Positions 6,457 through 11,944 of a stretch of DNA of 11,944 nucleotides are shown here, piece by piece. Every line of letters begins with the position of its first letter. The first letter of the stretch is position 1. Source of the stretch: an uncultured Eubacteriales bacterium. Lineage in GTDB: Bacteria; Bacillota; Clostridia; Oscillospirales; Acutalibacteraceae. The translations under genes and the position numbers were made by a program. The notes below the pieces were generated by a model. That model searched no databases. It was not told the DNA's origin and saw only the letters and a list, made by a program, of their open reading frames with translations. The stretch spans positions 4,967-16,910 of the forward strand of contig CAOSWK010000001.1 in the NCBI GenBank assembly GCA_948527295.1, in the 5' to 3' direction.

Positions 6457-6912
6457 ATGAAATTTAAGAAAATTGTTTCGCTGATGTTATCCTGTGCATT
6501 AATTATTAACCCTTCTGCTAGTTTTGCATCTGCTAAAACGCTTTTAGCAACTGAAAAAATCAAAAACTCAAAAATTAAAAATAATAATTCATTAAAAAAC
6601 CATAATGAAGACAATGAGGATGATAACTCAACAAAAACAGAAAAAGAAGAATACAAAAAACATTTAGAGGAAATTGAGAATTTTAAAAAAGAAGTTGAAA
6701 AATTAAAAGATAAGGCTGAAAAATCAGCTAATAACAGCGCCTCTGCCGATGCTGAACTGTACTCTAGAACAGGGCTTATTATTGCTTCTAAATTTATTGG
6801 TGCTGCATTTTTATATCCTATTTGTGTGAACAATAATTCATCTTTATTGGGCATGTTATCAACTCTTGTAGGGATATGTGGGTTTTACGGTATATTTATA
6901 CTTGGTTTATAG
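6457..6912 (+). CDS. Array protein 4: near-duplicate of protein 1 with a different membrane tail
   Basis: This 151-residue protein follows protein 1 almost residue for residue up to SRTGLIIASK (residue 112), with about ten substitutions and a two-residue deletion in the acidic spacer. It has signal peptide 1-26, acidic/Asn spacer 34-60 and coiled coil 61-90. Beyond that the two tails are unrelated: here residues 105-122 and 129-151 are hydrophobic (GAAFLYPI; LLGMLSTLVGICGFYGIFIL). GGGAGG lies before the ATG. It is a single-gene unit with its own copy of the array promoter and terminator. The pair shows a recent duplication of the whole cassette with later replacement of the anchor, or the reverse. 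Function unknown. Confidence 0.85.
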   Translation: MKFKKIVSLMLSCALIINPSASFASAKTLLATEKIKNSKIKNNNSLKNHNEDNEDDNSTKTEKEEYKKHLEEIENFKKEVEKLKDKAEKSANNSASADAELYSRTGLIIASKFIGAAFLYPICVNNNSSLLGMLSTLVGICGFYGIFILGL

Positions 6913-6965
6913 CAGGTTTTTTGAATGTTTTGCTGATTATTTTCACAGATACGTAAAATAAAGAG

Positions 6966-7017
6966 CTAAGAAATCTATCTTTTAAACTTAGGTTAGGTTT
7001 CTTAGTTTTATTTTTAT
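6966..7017 (+). terminator. Array terminator 3
   Basis: CTAAGAAATCT (6966-6976) pairs with AGGTTTCTTAG (6995-7005), followed by TTTTATTTTTAT. The stem is identical to that of terminator 2. Confidence 0.82.
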
Positions 7018-7073
7018 GCGTAATTCTTATGTGTTTTAACATCCATAAAAAATTCAATTTTTAGTTTGTTTTA

Positions 7074-7133
7074 TTGTGATTACTTACAAAAATTTTGTTT
7101 GCTATTGTAAATGTCATATAATTATGACATAAT
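7074..7133 (+). promoter_or_regulatory. Array promoter 4 (drives genes 5, 6 and 7)
   Basis: The core is TTGTAA (7105-7110), a 17-bp spacer ATGTCATATAATTATGA and CATAAT (7128-7133), with TTGTGAT at 7074-7080, 31 bp before the -35. The -10 has a C in its first position, so it may be weaker than the other three. Confidence 0.82.
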
Positions 7134-7170
7134 AAGTTTAAATAAAATTAAATTGGAGGAAAATTTAATT

Positions 7171-7833
7171 ATGAAATTTAAGAAAATTGTCGCGTTAGGA
7201 TTAATTTGTTCTTTGATTGAACAACCTTTAACTGGTTTTGCAGTTTTTGAATCTGCGTGTGACCATTCAGAGAACCAAAAAAGTCAAAGCTCTGAAAAAA
7301 ACTTCAAAGATATTGAGGCAAAAAGTTTCTCTACCGAGTTTGAATATGAAGATTTAGAAAAACTTTTGTCAGAAATTGATAATAATTCCTTGGAAACAAA
7401 GACCAAAGAATTAAAAAAGCTTAAAGAGGAAATTGAAAACGAAAATGGTTCTTTGAACTCAAAAGTTGAAAATTTTAATGCTCTTAAGGTAAAACTTGAA
7501 AGTAAAAATAATTCTATTAAGGCAGAAATAAAAAAATTAGAAAAGATTCAGTCAGAACTTGATTTTGAGAGCAAATTAAGAAAGTCTAAAATTGAAGACT
7601 TAAAAAATCAAAGTAAAAAATTGGAAACATCTGTTGAAAATATGGAAAAACTGATAAATGACGAACCTACAATGCCACCACCTACCCAAGCTGGACTTTT
7701 AGAAATTTGGGGAATTTGGGTTAATTTGTCACTTCCATTTTTAGGTTTTTTTGTTATCAGCCCGTATTTTTCTACTTTGGCAAATCGGTCTTTTGACTCC
7801 ATAGCTTCATATTTTAACTCAACAAAATCTTAG
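7171..7833 (+). CDS. Array protein 5: longest coiled coil of the family, C-terminal membrane segment
   Basis: A 220-residue array member. The frame is open upstream, but the earlier ATG at 7111 lies inside the promoter spacer. The ATG at 7171 has GGAGG 11 nt before it and gives MKFKKIVALGLICSL like its sisters. Residues 1-24 are a signal peptide (TGFA). Residues 58-164 are about 15 heptads of Lys/Glu/Leu coiled coil. DEPTMPPPTQAG (164-175) is a proline break, then residues 179-199 form a membrane span, with a short Ser/Asn tail. Its EIENENGSL motif (87-95) recurs as EIENENSSL in array protein 6, so these two are closest neighbours. It is the first gene of a three-gene unit, with a 65-nt gap to gene 6. 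Function unknown. Confidence 0.84.
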   Translation: MKFKKIVALGLICSLIEQPLTGFAVFESACDHSENQKSQSSEKNFKDIEAKSFSTEFEYEDLEKLLSEIDNNSLETKTKELKKLKEEIENENGSLNSKVENFNALKVKLESKNNSIKAEIKKLEKIQSELDFESKLRKSKIEDLKNQSKKLETSVENMEKLINDEPTMPPPTQAGLLEIWGIWVNLSLPFLGFFVISPYFSTLANRSFDSIASYFNSTKS

Positions 7834-7898
7834 CACACTTTAGTAATAATTATGAGTTAATAAAAATTGTAGTTTATTTAAGAAAGGATAAATTAATT

Positions 7899-8441
7899 AT
7901 GAATATTAAGAAAATTATTGCGTTTACACTTAGTTGCGCTTTAATGGTAAGCCAACTTGGTTCGCACTATACCTTTGCTAGGAATAATGATGAGTCTTTA
8001 GTTAATATTGATTCTGTATCGAAAAAACTTACGGCAAAGAGATTGGATACAGGTACGGATTTAAAGCTTAACAATTTTGAATCTCTTCAATTCGAAATTG
8101 AAAACGAAAATAGCTCATTAAAAGAAGACCTTAAAAAACTAAAAGAGCTTGTCGATGAAATTAAAACAGGCAAAGTAGAAAATGCACAAAAAAAACACAA
8201 GTACGCAGAACTAGCAAAGCAAGTTCAGAGTATACAAAAAACACAAGAAAAAAACACTGATAAAAATAGTAATAACGTTCAAGAGGTCAATGTTTTAAGT
8301 AAAGTTAAAAATATAATTACATCTATAATTATATATTCTACTTTTTCAGCGGCTGTTTGCTTTTTAGGCACGCTTTTTTTGAGGACTCTCTTTTTTATGT
8401 TGGATCTTTTGTTGGATCTTTTGCTTAAACCTTTTATTTGA
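7899..8441 (+). CDS. Array protein 6: signal peptide, coiled coil, strongly hydrophobic C-terminus
   Basis: This 180-residue member starts MNIKKIIAFTLSCALMVSQL and has a signal peptide to about residue 27 (HYTFA). Coiled coil covers about 58-118, including EIENENSSLKEDLKKLKE, shared with protein 5. A Gln/Asn-rich linker leads to residues 139-177, which are almost continuously hydrophobic and long enough for one or two membrane passes, with LDLLLDLLLKPFI as the end. AAGAAAGGA is the ribosome site. No promoter or terminator lies between it and gene 5 (65 nt) or gene 7 (50 nt), so the three are probably one transcript. No enzymatic motif is visible. Confidence 0.83.
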   Translation: MNIKKIIAFTLSCALMVSQLGSHYTFARNNDESLVNIDSVSKKLTAKRLDTGTDLKLNNFESLQFEIENENSSLKEDLKKLKELVDEIKTGKVENAQKKHKYAELAKQVQSIQKTQEKNTDKNSNNVQEVNVLSKVKNIITSIIIYSTFSAAVCFLGTLFLRTLFFMLDLLLDLLLKPFI

Positions 8442-8491
8442 GAATCGATTAATATAGAAAAATCAAAGATACAAAGAAAGGAATATTTATT

Positions 8492-8818
8492 ATGAAAATC
8501 AAGAAAATTATTTCGATGATATTATTTTGTTCAGTGCTTATAAGTTCAGTTGCTTGTGATAAAATATACGCTGTAAGCGAGGAGATTTTAACTTATAAAA
8601 TTGAAAATCTGGAAAAAGATCAAAAGAAAATTGAGGAAGAAACCACTAGGTTAAAATTGGAAAATAAAAATTTATCCTGCCAAAATCGCTCTTTAAAGGA
8701 AACTTGTAAAAAGGAGCATGATAAGGCTAAATCTTACCGTAGACTTGCTGTTTGTATTGCAATAGTTGGAATAGCATATCCTCTTATTAATTTGATTGTT
8801 CTTTCTAGAAAACTATGA
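8492..8818 (+). CDS. Array protein 7: smallest member, possible lipoprotein
   Basis: A 108-residue array member. The N-terminus (MKIKKIISMILFCSVLISSV) fits the family, but the hydrophobic core runs into SSVAC, which satisfies a loose lipobox with Cys22. Cleavage by ordinary signal peptidase after KIYA (27) is the alternative. Coiled coil spans about 30-78 (KIENLEKDQKKIEEETTRLK), and residues 84-105 are the membrane anchor. Two extra cysteines (63 and 72) lie in the coiled coil and could cross-link chains if the protein is exported. AGAAAGGA precedes the ATG. It is the last gene of the 5-6-7 unit. Beyond it the conserved array terminator is missing and only an AACAAG hairpin is seen. Confidence 0.82.
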   Translation: MKIKKIISMILFCSVLISSVACDKIYAVSEEILTYKIENLEKDQKKIEEETTRLKLENKNLSCQNRSLKETCKKEHDKAKSYRRLAVCIAIVGIAYPLINLIVLSRKL

Positions 8819-8839
8819 AAATAAAATCTAATACATGTC

Positions 8840-8862
8840 AACAAGCCCCTCTTGGCCTTGTT
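8840..8862 (+). terminator. Weak hairpin after the array
   Basis: AACAAG pairs with CTTGTT, with an inner CC/GG and one bulge. No T-run follows on this strand (an A-run does), so it is at best a poor terminator. Transcription may continue toward the symporter gene. Confidence 0.3.
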
Positions 8863-8932
8863 CAAAAAAAAGCTTAAGAATTTTGAATTATTTGCTGTTT
8901 GTTCGCATAGATTTAATTAAAAATTTATTTAG

Positions 8933-10306
8933 GTGAAAAATTTGGCCGAGTTTATTAATATTGTTGAAAAAATAAACGATTTTGTTAATTCCATTGTGTG
9001 GGGCCCTTTGATGCTGGCTTTGATTATGCTTGTTGGTTTACTGTTTAGCGTCCGGCTGAGGTTTTTTCAAGTTTCTCAGTGCAAATTGTGGCTTAGGCAT
9101 ACTTTTGGAAACATTTTTTCTGGCAAATCTAACGATAAAAAAAGCAGTATTACGCCGTTTCAAGCGGTGAGTACTGCTCTTGCTAGTGCTGTGGGGACGG
9201 GAAATATCGTTGGTGTTGCTACTGCGATTACTTTGGGCGGCGCCGGTGCTGTGTTTTGGATGTGGCTGGCTGCTATTTTCGGCATGATGACTAGCTTTGC
9301 TGAGAATGTTCTTGGCGTGAAATATCGAAAAGTTAACGCGAATGGCCAGAACTACGGCGGACCTATGTATTATATTGAAAATGGTCTTGGCATCCGGTGG
9401 TTGGCTAAGTTCTTCGCTGTTGCTTGTATTTTGGCTTCTTTCGGTATTGGAAATATGGCTCAGGTTAATTCTATTGCGGCTTCTGTTAAGAGTAGTTTTC
9501 GGATTCCTTCCGCTATTACTGGCGTTGTGCTTGCTGTGATTATTAGTTTTATCATTTTTGGTGGGATTCGCACGATTTCTAGGGTTAGCGAGCGGATTGT
9601 TCCTTTTATGGCTCTGTTTTATATTGTGGGCGGATTGATTGTCATTATTACGCACATTCAGAATCTTCCGGGCGCCATTTTTAGTATATTCTCGGGGGCT
9701 TTCGACTTTAGGTCTGTCACTGGCGGCATTACTGGGTTTGCGGCCGCTTCGGCTATTAAACATGGCATTGCTCGTGGTGTGTTTTCTAACGAGGCGGGGC
9801 TTGGTAGCTCTCCCATTGTGCACGCAGCTAGCAGCGAGTGTGAACCTGTTGTTCAGGGGATGTGGGGGATTTTTCAGGTTTTTGTCGATACGATTTTGAT
9901 ATGCAGCGTTACGGCCCTTTGCATTTTGACTTCGGGCGTTTTGCCTACTGCGCAGGACGGCGCTTTGCTCAGTGTGCAGGCTTTTAGCACTACTTTTAGC
10001 GGCGCGGGCGAGATTTTTGTTACCATATCTATAACGCTGTTCGCCTTTGCCACGGTGATCGGCTGGTCTTACTACGGCGAGCAGTGCATTGGGTATTTGT
10101 CTGGAGAGCATTTTAGTCGAAATGTTTTGATTTATAAGGCTTTGCAGGTGATTTTTATTTTGTTTGCGGCTGTTATGAAGATTGACCTGGTTTGGAGCAT
10201 TTCCGACACTTTTAACGGTTTGATGGCTTTGCCGAACCTGATTGCGCTTTTGTTTTTGTCCGGCCAGGTGGTTAAAGAATGCCGCCGTTACTTGCGTGAT
10301 AATTAA
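8933..10306 (+). CDS. Sodium:alanine/glycine symporter (AGCS family)
   Basis: This 457-residue integral membrane protein has the AGCS signature GGAGAVFWMWLAAIFG (102-117), the preceding GTGNIVGVATAI (88-99), GGPMYYIENGLG (142-153) and a later FSNEAGLGSSPIVHAA segment. About ten hydrophobic spans are visible, and the length is normal for the family. It imports small neutral amino acids (alanine, glycine) with sodium at the cytoplasmic membrane. The start is uncertain. The GTG at 8933 has no ribosome site, whereas the in-frame TTG at 8942 has AGGTGA at 8931-8936, placed as the 3' half of an extended Shine-Dalgarno; that start would give 454 residues. G+C is clearly higher than in the array. No good promoter is seen just upstream. 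It is convergent with nth, 1 nt apart. Confidence 0.93.
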   Translation: MKNLAEFINIVEKINDFVNSIVWGPLMLALIMLVGLLFSVRLRFFQVSQCKLWLRHTFGNIFSGKSNDKKSSITPFQAVSTALASAVGTGNIVGVATAITLGGAGAVFWMWLAAIFGMMTSFAENVLGVKYRKVNANGQNYGGPMYYIENGLGIRWLAKFFAVACILASFGIGNMAQVNSIAASVKSSFRIPSAITGVVLAVIISFIIFGGIRTISRVSERIVPFMALFYIVGGLIVIITHIQNLPGAIFSIFSGAFDFRSVTGGITGFAAASAIKHGIARGVFSNEAGLGSSPIVHAASSECEPVVQGMWGIFQVFVDTILICSVTALCILTSGVLPTAQDGALLSVQAFSTTFSGAGEIFVTISITLFAFATVIGWSYYGEQCIGYLSGEHFSRNVLIYKALQVIFILFAAVMKIDLVWSISDTFNGLMALPNLIALLFLSGQVVKECRRYLRDN

Positions 10307-10307
10307 T

Positions 10308-10949
10308 TTATGTTGTCTGATTGCTTTTTGCGAATTTGCAAAATGAATTCATGCAGCATTTTTCGCACTGCGGTTTTTGCGCTTTGCAGACGGCTCTGCC
10401 GTGCAGGACTAATCTGTGGCAAAAGTCGTTCGACTCTTCCTTGGGCAGGGCTTGCCTGAGGATTTTTTCTATTTTTTCGGGATTTTTTAAGTCGTGAAAC
10501 CCTAGTCTTCTGGTTATTCGCATGCAATGGGTATCTACCACTACGGCGGGCTTTTTGAAGATGTCCCCCACTATTAGGTTGGCTGTTTTTCGCCCTACGC
10601 CGGGCAGCTTTGTTAACTCTTCTATTGAGGACGGCACTGTGGCGCCGAATTTCTCTATTAGCATTTTACACATGTTTACTATGTCTTTGGCTTTGGCGTG
10701 ATAGAATCCGCACGATTTTATCAGTTTTTCTACCTCTTCGGGCTGCGCTTTTGCAAAGTCGTACACGGTTTTGAATTTTTTGAACAGCTGCGGCGTTACC
10801 ATGTTGACCCGCGCGTCGGTGCATTGAGCTGCCAGCCGAGTGGAAATCAGCAGTTGCAATGGGTCTATGTAATTTAGCGAGCACTCCGCTTTGGGGTACT
10901 CTTTTTTTAGCGCCGAGACCGCCAGCTGGGCTAATTTTTCGTTCGTCAA
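10308..10949 (-). CDS. nth: Endonuclease III (bifunctional DNA glycosylase/AP lyase)
   Basis: This 213-residue protein is a complete Nth. LPGVGRKTAN (115-124) is the helix-hairpin-helix with the catalytic Lys121, and VVDTHCMRITRRLG carries the catalytic Asp139. Cys188, 195, 198 and 204 (C-x6-C-x2-C-x5-C) bind the [4Fe-4S] cluster. ISTRLAAQCTDARVN is the typical N-terminal motif. It removes oxidised pyrimidines from DNA and cuts the abasic site in base-excision repair. The start is a TTG (10949-10947), chosen because AAAAGGAGG ends 7 nt before it and no in-frame ATG is near. The ATG at 10980 belongs to another frame. The stop lies 1 nt from that of the symporter on the other strand. Confidence 0.95.
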   Translation of the reverse strand: MTNEKLAQLAVSALKKEYPKAECSLNYIDPLQLLISTRLAAQCTDARVNMVTPQLFKKFKTVYDFAKAQPEEVEKLIKSCGFYHAKAKDIVNMCKMLIEKFGATVPSSIEELTKLPGVGRKTANLIVGDIFKKPAVVVDTHCMRITRRLGFHDLKNPEKIEKILRQALPKEESNDFCHRLVLHGRAVCKAQKPQCEKCCMNSFCKFAKSNQTT

Positions 10950-10956
10950 AAAAAGG

Positions 10957-10965
10957 CCTCCTTTT
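10957..10965 (-). promoter_or_regulatory. nth: Ribosome site that fixes the TTG start of nth
   Basis: AAAAGGAGG on the minus strand lies 7 nt before TTG. It also lies inside the out-of-frame ORF that opens at 10980, which argues against that ORF. Confidence 0.8.
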
Positions 10966-10981
10966 TGCTTTTACGCTCATA

Positions 10982-11010
10982 ATTTTAACCCAAATGTGGA
11001 TATTCGTAAA
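10982..11010 (-). promoter_or_regulatory. Probable nth promoter
   Basis: On the minus strand TTTACG (11010-11005) and TAAAAT (10987-10982) are 17 bp apart. Transcription would begin near 10975, giving a leader of about 26 nt. Confidence 0.5.
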
Positions 11011-11106
11011 GTTGGCGGTTTTTTATTTTTCTTAATTTCTTTATGTGAAAATATCGCCTTGTCACACAAATGTAACTTTTTTTGATCTAAATTATTACAA
11101 AAAAAT

Positions 11107-11150
11107 TTGAAATTTTTATTTTTTAGAAAAAATTTTTTTGAAAATTTCAA
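11107..11150. repeat. AT-rich inverted repeat
   Basis: TTGAAATTTT (11107-11116) and AAAATTTCAA (11141-11150) are perfect 10-bp arms around a 24-nt A/T-only centre apart from one G and the closing G. It lies between divergent promoters. It may be only a by-product of A+T richness, or a bent or protein-bound site. Confidence 0.5.
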
Positions 11151-11247
11151 GCCTCATCGGTGCCCGGTAAATCGAGATTTGTTATTTTATTTTGTTACTT
11201 TCGAAAATGTTTTTGATACATTTTTTTAATTTTTTTTGAAAAAAGTA

Positions 11248-11276
11248 TTTACAAATGATTTTAAATGTGTTATATT
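11248..11276 (+). promoter_or_regulatory. Sigma-A promoter upstream of the short RNA / DUF4830 gene
   Basis: TTTACA (11248-11253) and TATATT (11271-11276) are 17 bp apart. Transcription would start near 11283. Confidence 0.7.
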
Positions 11277-11282
11277 AATAAT

Positions 11283-11362
11283 CGAGATTGATTTTACCTT
11301 TTTCATTCTCATAAATTCCTTTTCTTTAATATAAGTGCTCTTTATGGGCACTTATTTTTTTT
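11283..11362 (+). ncRNA. Short promoter-to-terminator transcript (small RNA or attenuator)
   Basis: A good promoter at 11248-11276 and a strong terminator at 11331-11362 bracket about 80 nt. No ORF with a ribosome site is seen inside. The transcript is pyrimidine-rich before the hairpin. It is either a small RNA or the terminated leader of the DUF4830 gene, whose start lies 108 bp beyond and which has no other clear promoter. Confidence 0.4.
11331..11362 (+). terminator. Rho-independent terminator
   Basis: ATAAGTGC (11331-11338) pairs with GCACTTAT (11348-11355), extended inward by T-G and C-G pairs, and runs into eight T. It lies upstream, not downstream, of the only plus-strand gene nearby. 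Confidence 0.85.
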
Positions 11363-11470
11363 GTTTTAGAAAATTCCTCGGCTGCGCCCCATTTTTATGC
11401 GGTTTTTGCTTATGATTATTTTTCATTTTACGCTCCCTTTGTGCATATAACAGCTTTAGGGAGGTTTTTT

Positions 11471-11944
11471 ATGTTTATATTTTCTTTTAAGACATCTCGG
11501 CGGAGGCTCTTTACTCTGGGGATTTTGGCTGTTGCTTTTGTGATTATTTTGGCTGCGTTTTTTGCTTTGGTTCGATCTGGCAGCCGGGAGGCCGTTTGTC
11601 CTTTGGGAAAGTACAAGTTGAGTGCTCGGGACAATGCCGAACGCGTCGAGTTTTTGAAGCAATTTGGGTGGGAGGTTTCTCCGGAACCTACCGAGATTTC
11701 TACGGTTACGATCCCGGCCGAATTTAATTCTACATACGAAAAATATAACGACATCCAGCGCGATCAGGGCTTGGATCTTTCTCGATATCAGGAGAAAACC
11801 TGCACCCGCTACACTTATCAGATTTTGAATTACAAGGATGCCTCGCAGGGCGTGCGCGCGAATATCTTGGTTCTTAACGACAAGGTCATTGGCGGCGATG
11901 TTTCTTCTGTGCTTTTAAATGGCTTTATTCATGGGTTTTGCAAC
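11471..11944 (+). CDS. Membrane-anchored DUF4830-type protein (3' end outside window)
   Basis: The frame is open for 158 codons to the window edge, probably close to the end of the protein. AGGGAGG lies 6 nt before the ATG. Residues 1-12 are basic, residues 14-34 are one membrane span (or uncleaved signal anchor), and the rest is an extracytoplasmic domain. FLKQFGWEVSPEPTEI (61-76), VTIPAEFNSTYEKYNDIQ (79-96), RYTYQILNY (113-121) and VIGGDVSSVLLNGFIHGF (139-156) match my memory of the DUF4830 family, found mainly in Clostridia. Its function is unknown. The upstream terminator at 11331-11362 could attenuate its transcription. Confidence 0.85.
   Translation, partial: MFIFSFKTSRRRLFTLGILAVAFVIILAAFFALVRSGSREAVCPLGKYKLSARDNAERVEFLKQFGWEVSPEPTEISTVTIPAEFNSTYEKYNDIQRDQGLDLSRYQEKTCTRYTYQILNYKDASQGVRANILVLNDKVIGGDVSSVLLNGFIHGFCN

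Noticed and set aside
5871..7802. Minus-strand ORFs of 74, 143 and 64 codons inside the array
   Set aside because: They are antisense shadows of the coiled-coil genes (Ser/Phe-rich frames) without ribosome sites.
4403..8818. Prophage, insertion sequence or bacteriocin cluster as the explanation for the array
   Set aside because: There is no integrase, transposase, terminal repeat, tRNA att site, ABC exporter or immunity-type gene in or next to the array.
9038..10111. Long 357-codon minus-strand ORF opposite the symporter
   Set aside because: It is a shadow: the symporter on the other strand has full family motifs, while this frame is Ser/Arg/Asn-rich with no recognisable domain.
10666..10980. 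104-codon minus-strand ORF starting with ATG ahead of nth
   Set aside because: It overlaps nth in another frame, contains the nth ribosome site and has no conserved motif.
1794..11390. CCTCGGCTGC shared near 1794 and 11378
   Set aside because: A 10-bp match between two places in 12 kb is expected by chance, and the flanks do not align.

Overview
The window looks like chromosome from a low-GC member of the Clostridia. The DUF4830-type protein, the DegV and Nth homologues, strong AGGAGG ribosome sites and extended -10 promoters all fit, and the DUF4830 family points loosely to Oscillospirales. No ribosomal RNA or marker gene fixes the species. The flanking housekeeping genes have mixed base composition. 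The middle third (about 4.3-8.9 kb) is much richer in A+T and in Lys, Asn and Glu codons.

Layout. (a) 1-1566, minus strand: the 5' part of a secreted, coiled-coil, cysteine-rich protein whose 3' end runs off the window. Its last visible part is built from near-identical 33-residue units (99 bp in DNA). (b) 1567-2325: a 760-bp gap holding this gene's promoter, a second look-alike promoter about 470 bp further upstream with structured but non-coding sequence between, and a plus-strand promoter for a small XRE-type regulator (2326-2601), which ends in a strong terminator. (c) 2875-4264: a GNAT acetyltransferase and a DegV-family fatty-acid-binding protein, 19 nt apart and probably co-transcribed. 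(d) 4403-8818: seven consecutive small genes that all encode a similar signal peptide, a Lys/Glu-rich coiled coil and C-terminal membrane segment(s). They form four transcription units (1, 2+3, 4, 5+6+7). Each unit begins with nearly the same sigma-A promoter, and the first three end in nearly the same terminator hairpin. (e) 8933-10306: a sodium:alanine/glycine symporter (AGCS family), convergent with endonuclease III (10308-10949, minus). (f) 10950-11470: a gap with promoters in both directions and a short promoter-terminator unit. (g) 11471-end: a membrane-anchored DUF4830 protein, cut by the window edge.

The part most worth attention is the array in (d). It looks like an expanding, recombining family of surface-exposed coiled-coil proteins. 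Genes 1 and 4 are almost identical through signal peptide and coiled coil but carry unrelated membrane tails. Together with the repeat-built cysteine-rich protein at the left edge, it suggests a locus for variable cell-surface display. That function is inference; no known family is recognised for the seven proteins. The XRE regulator and the shared promoters could form a control circuit, but nothing in the sequence proves it.
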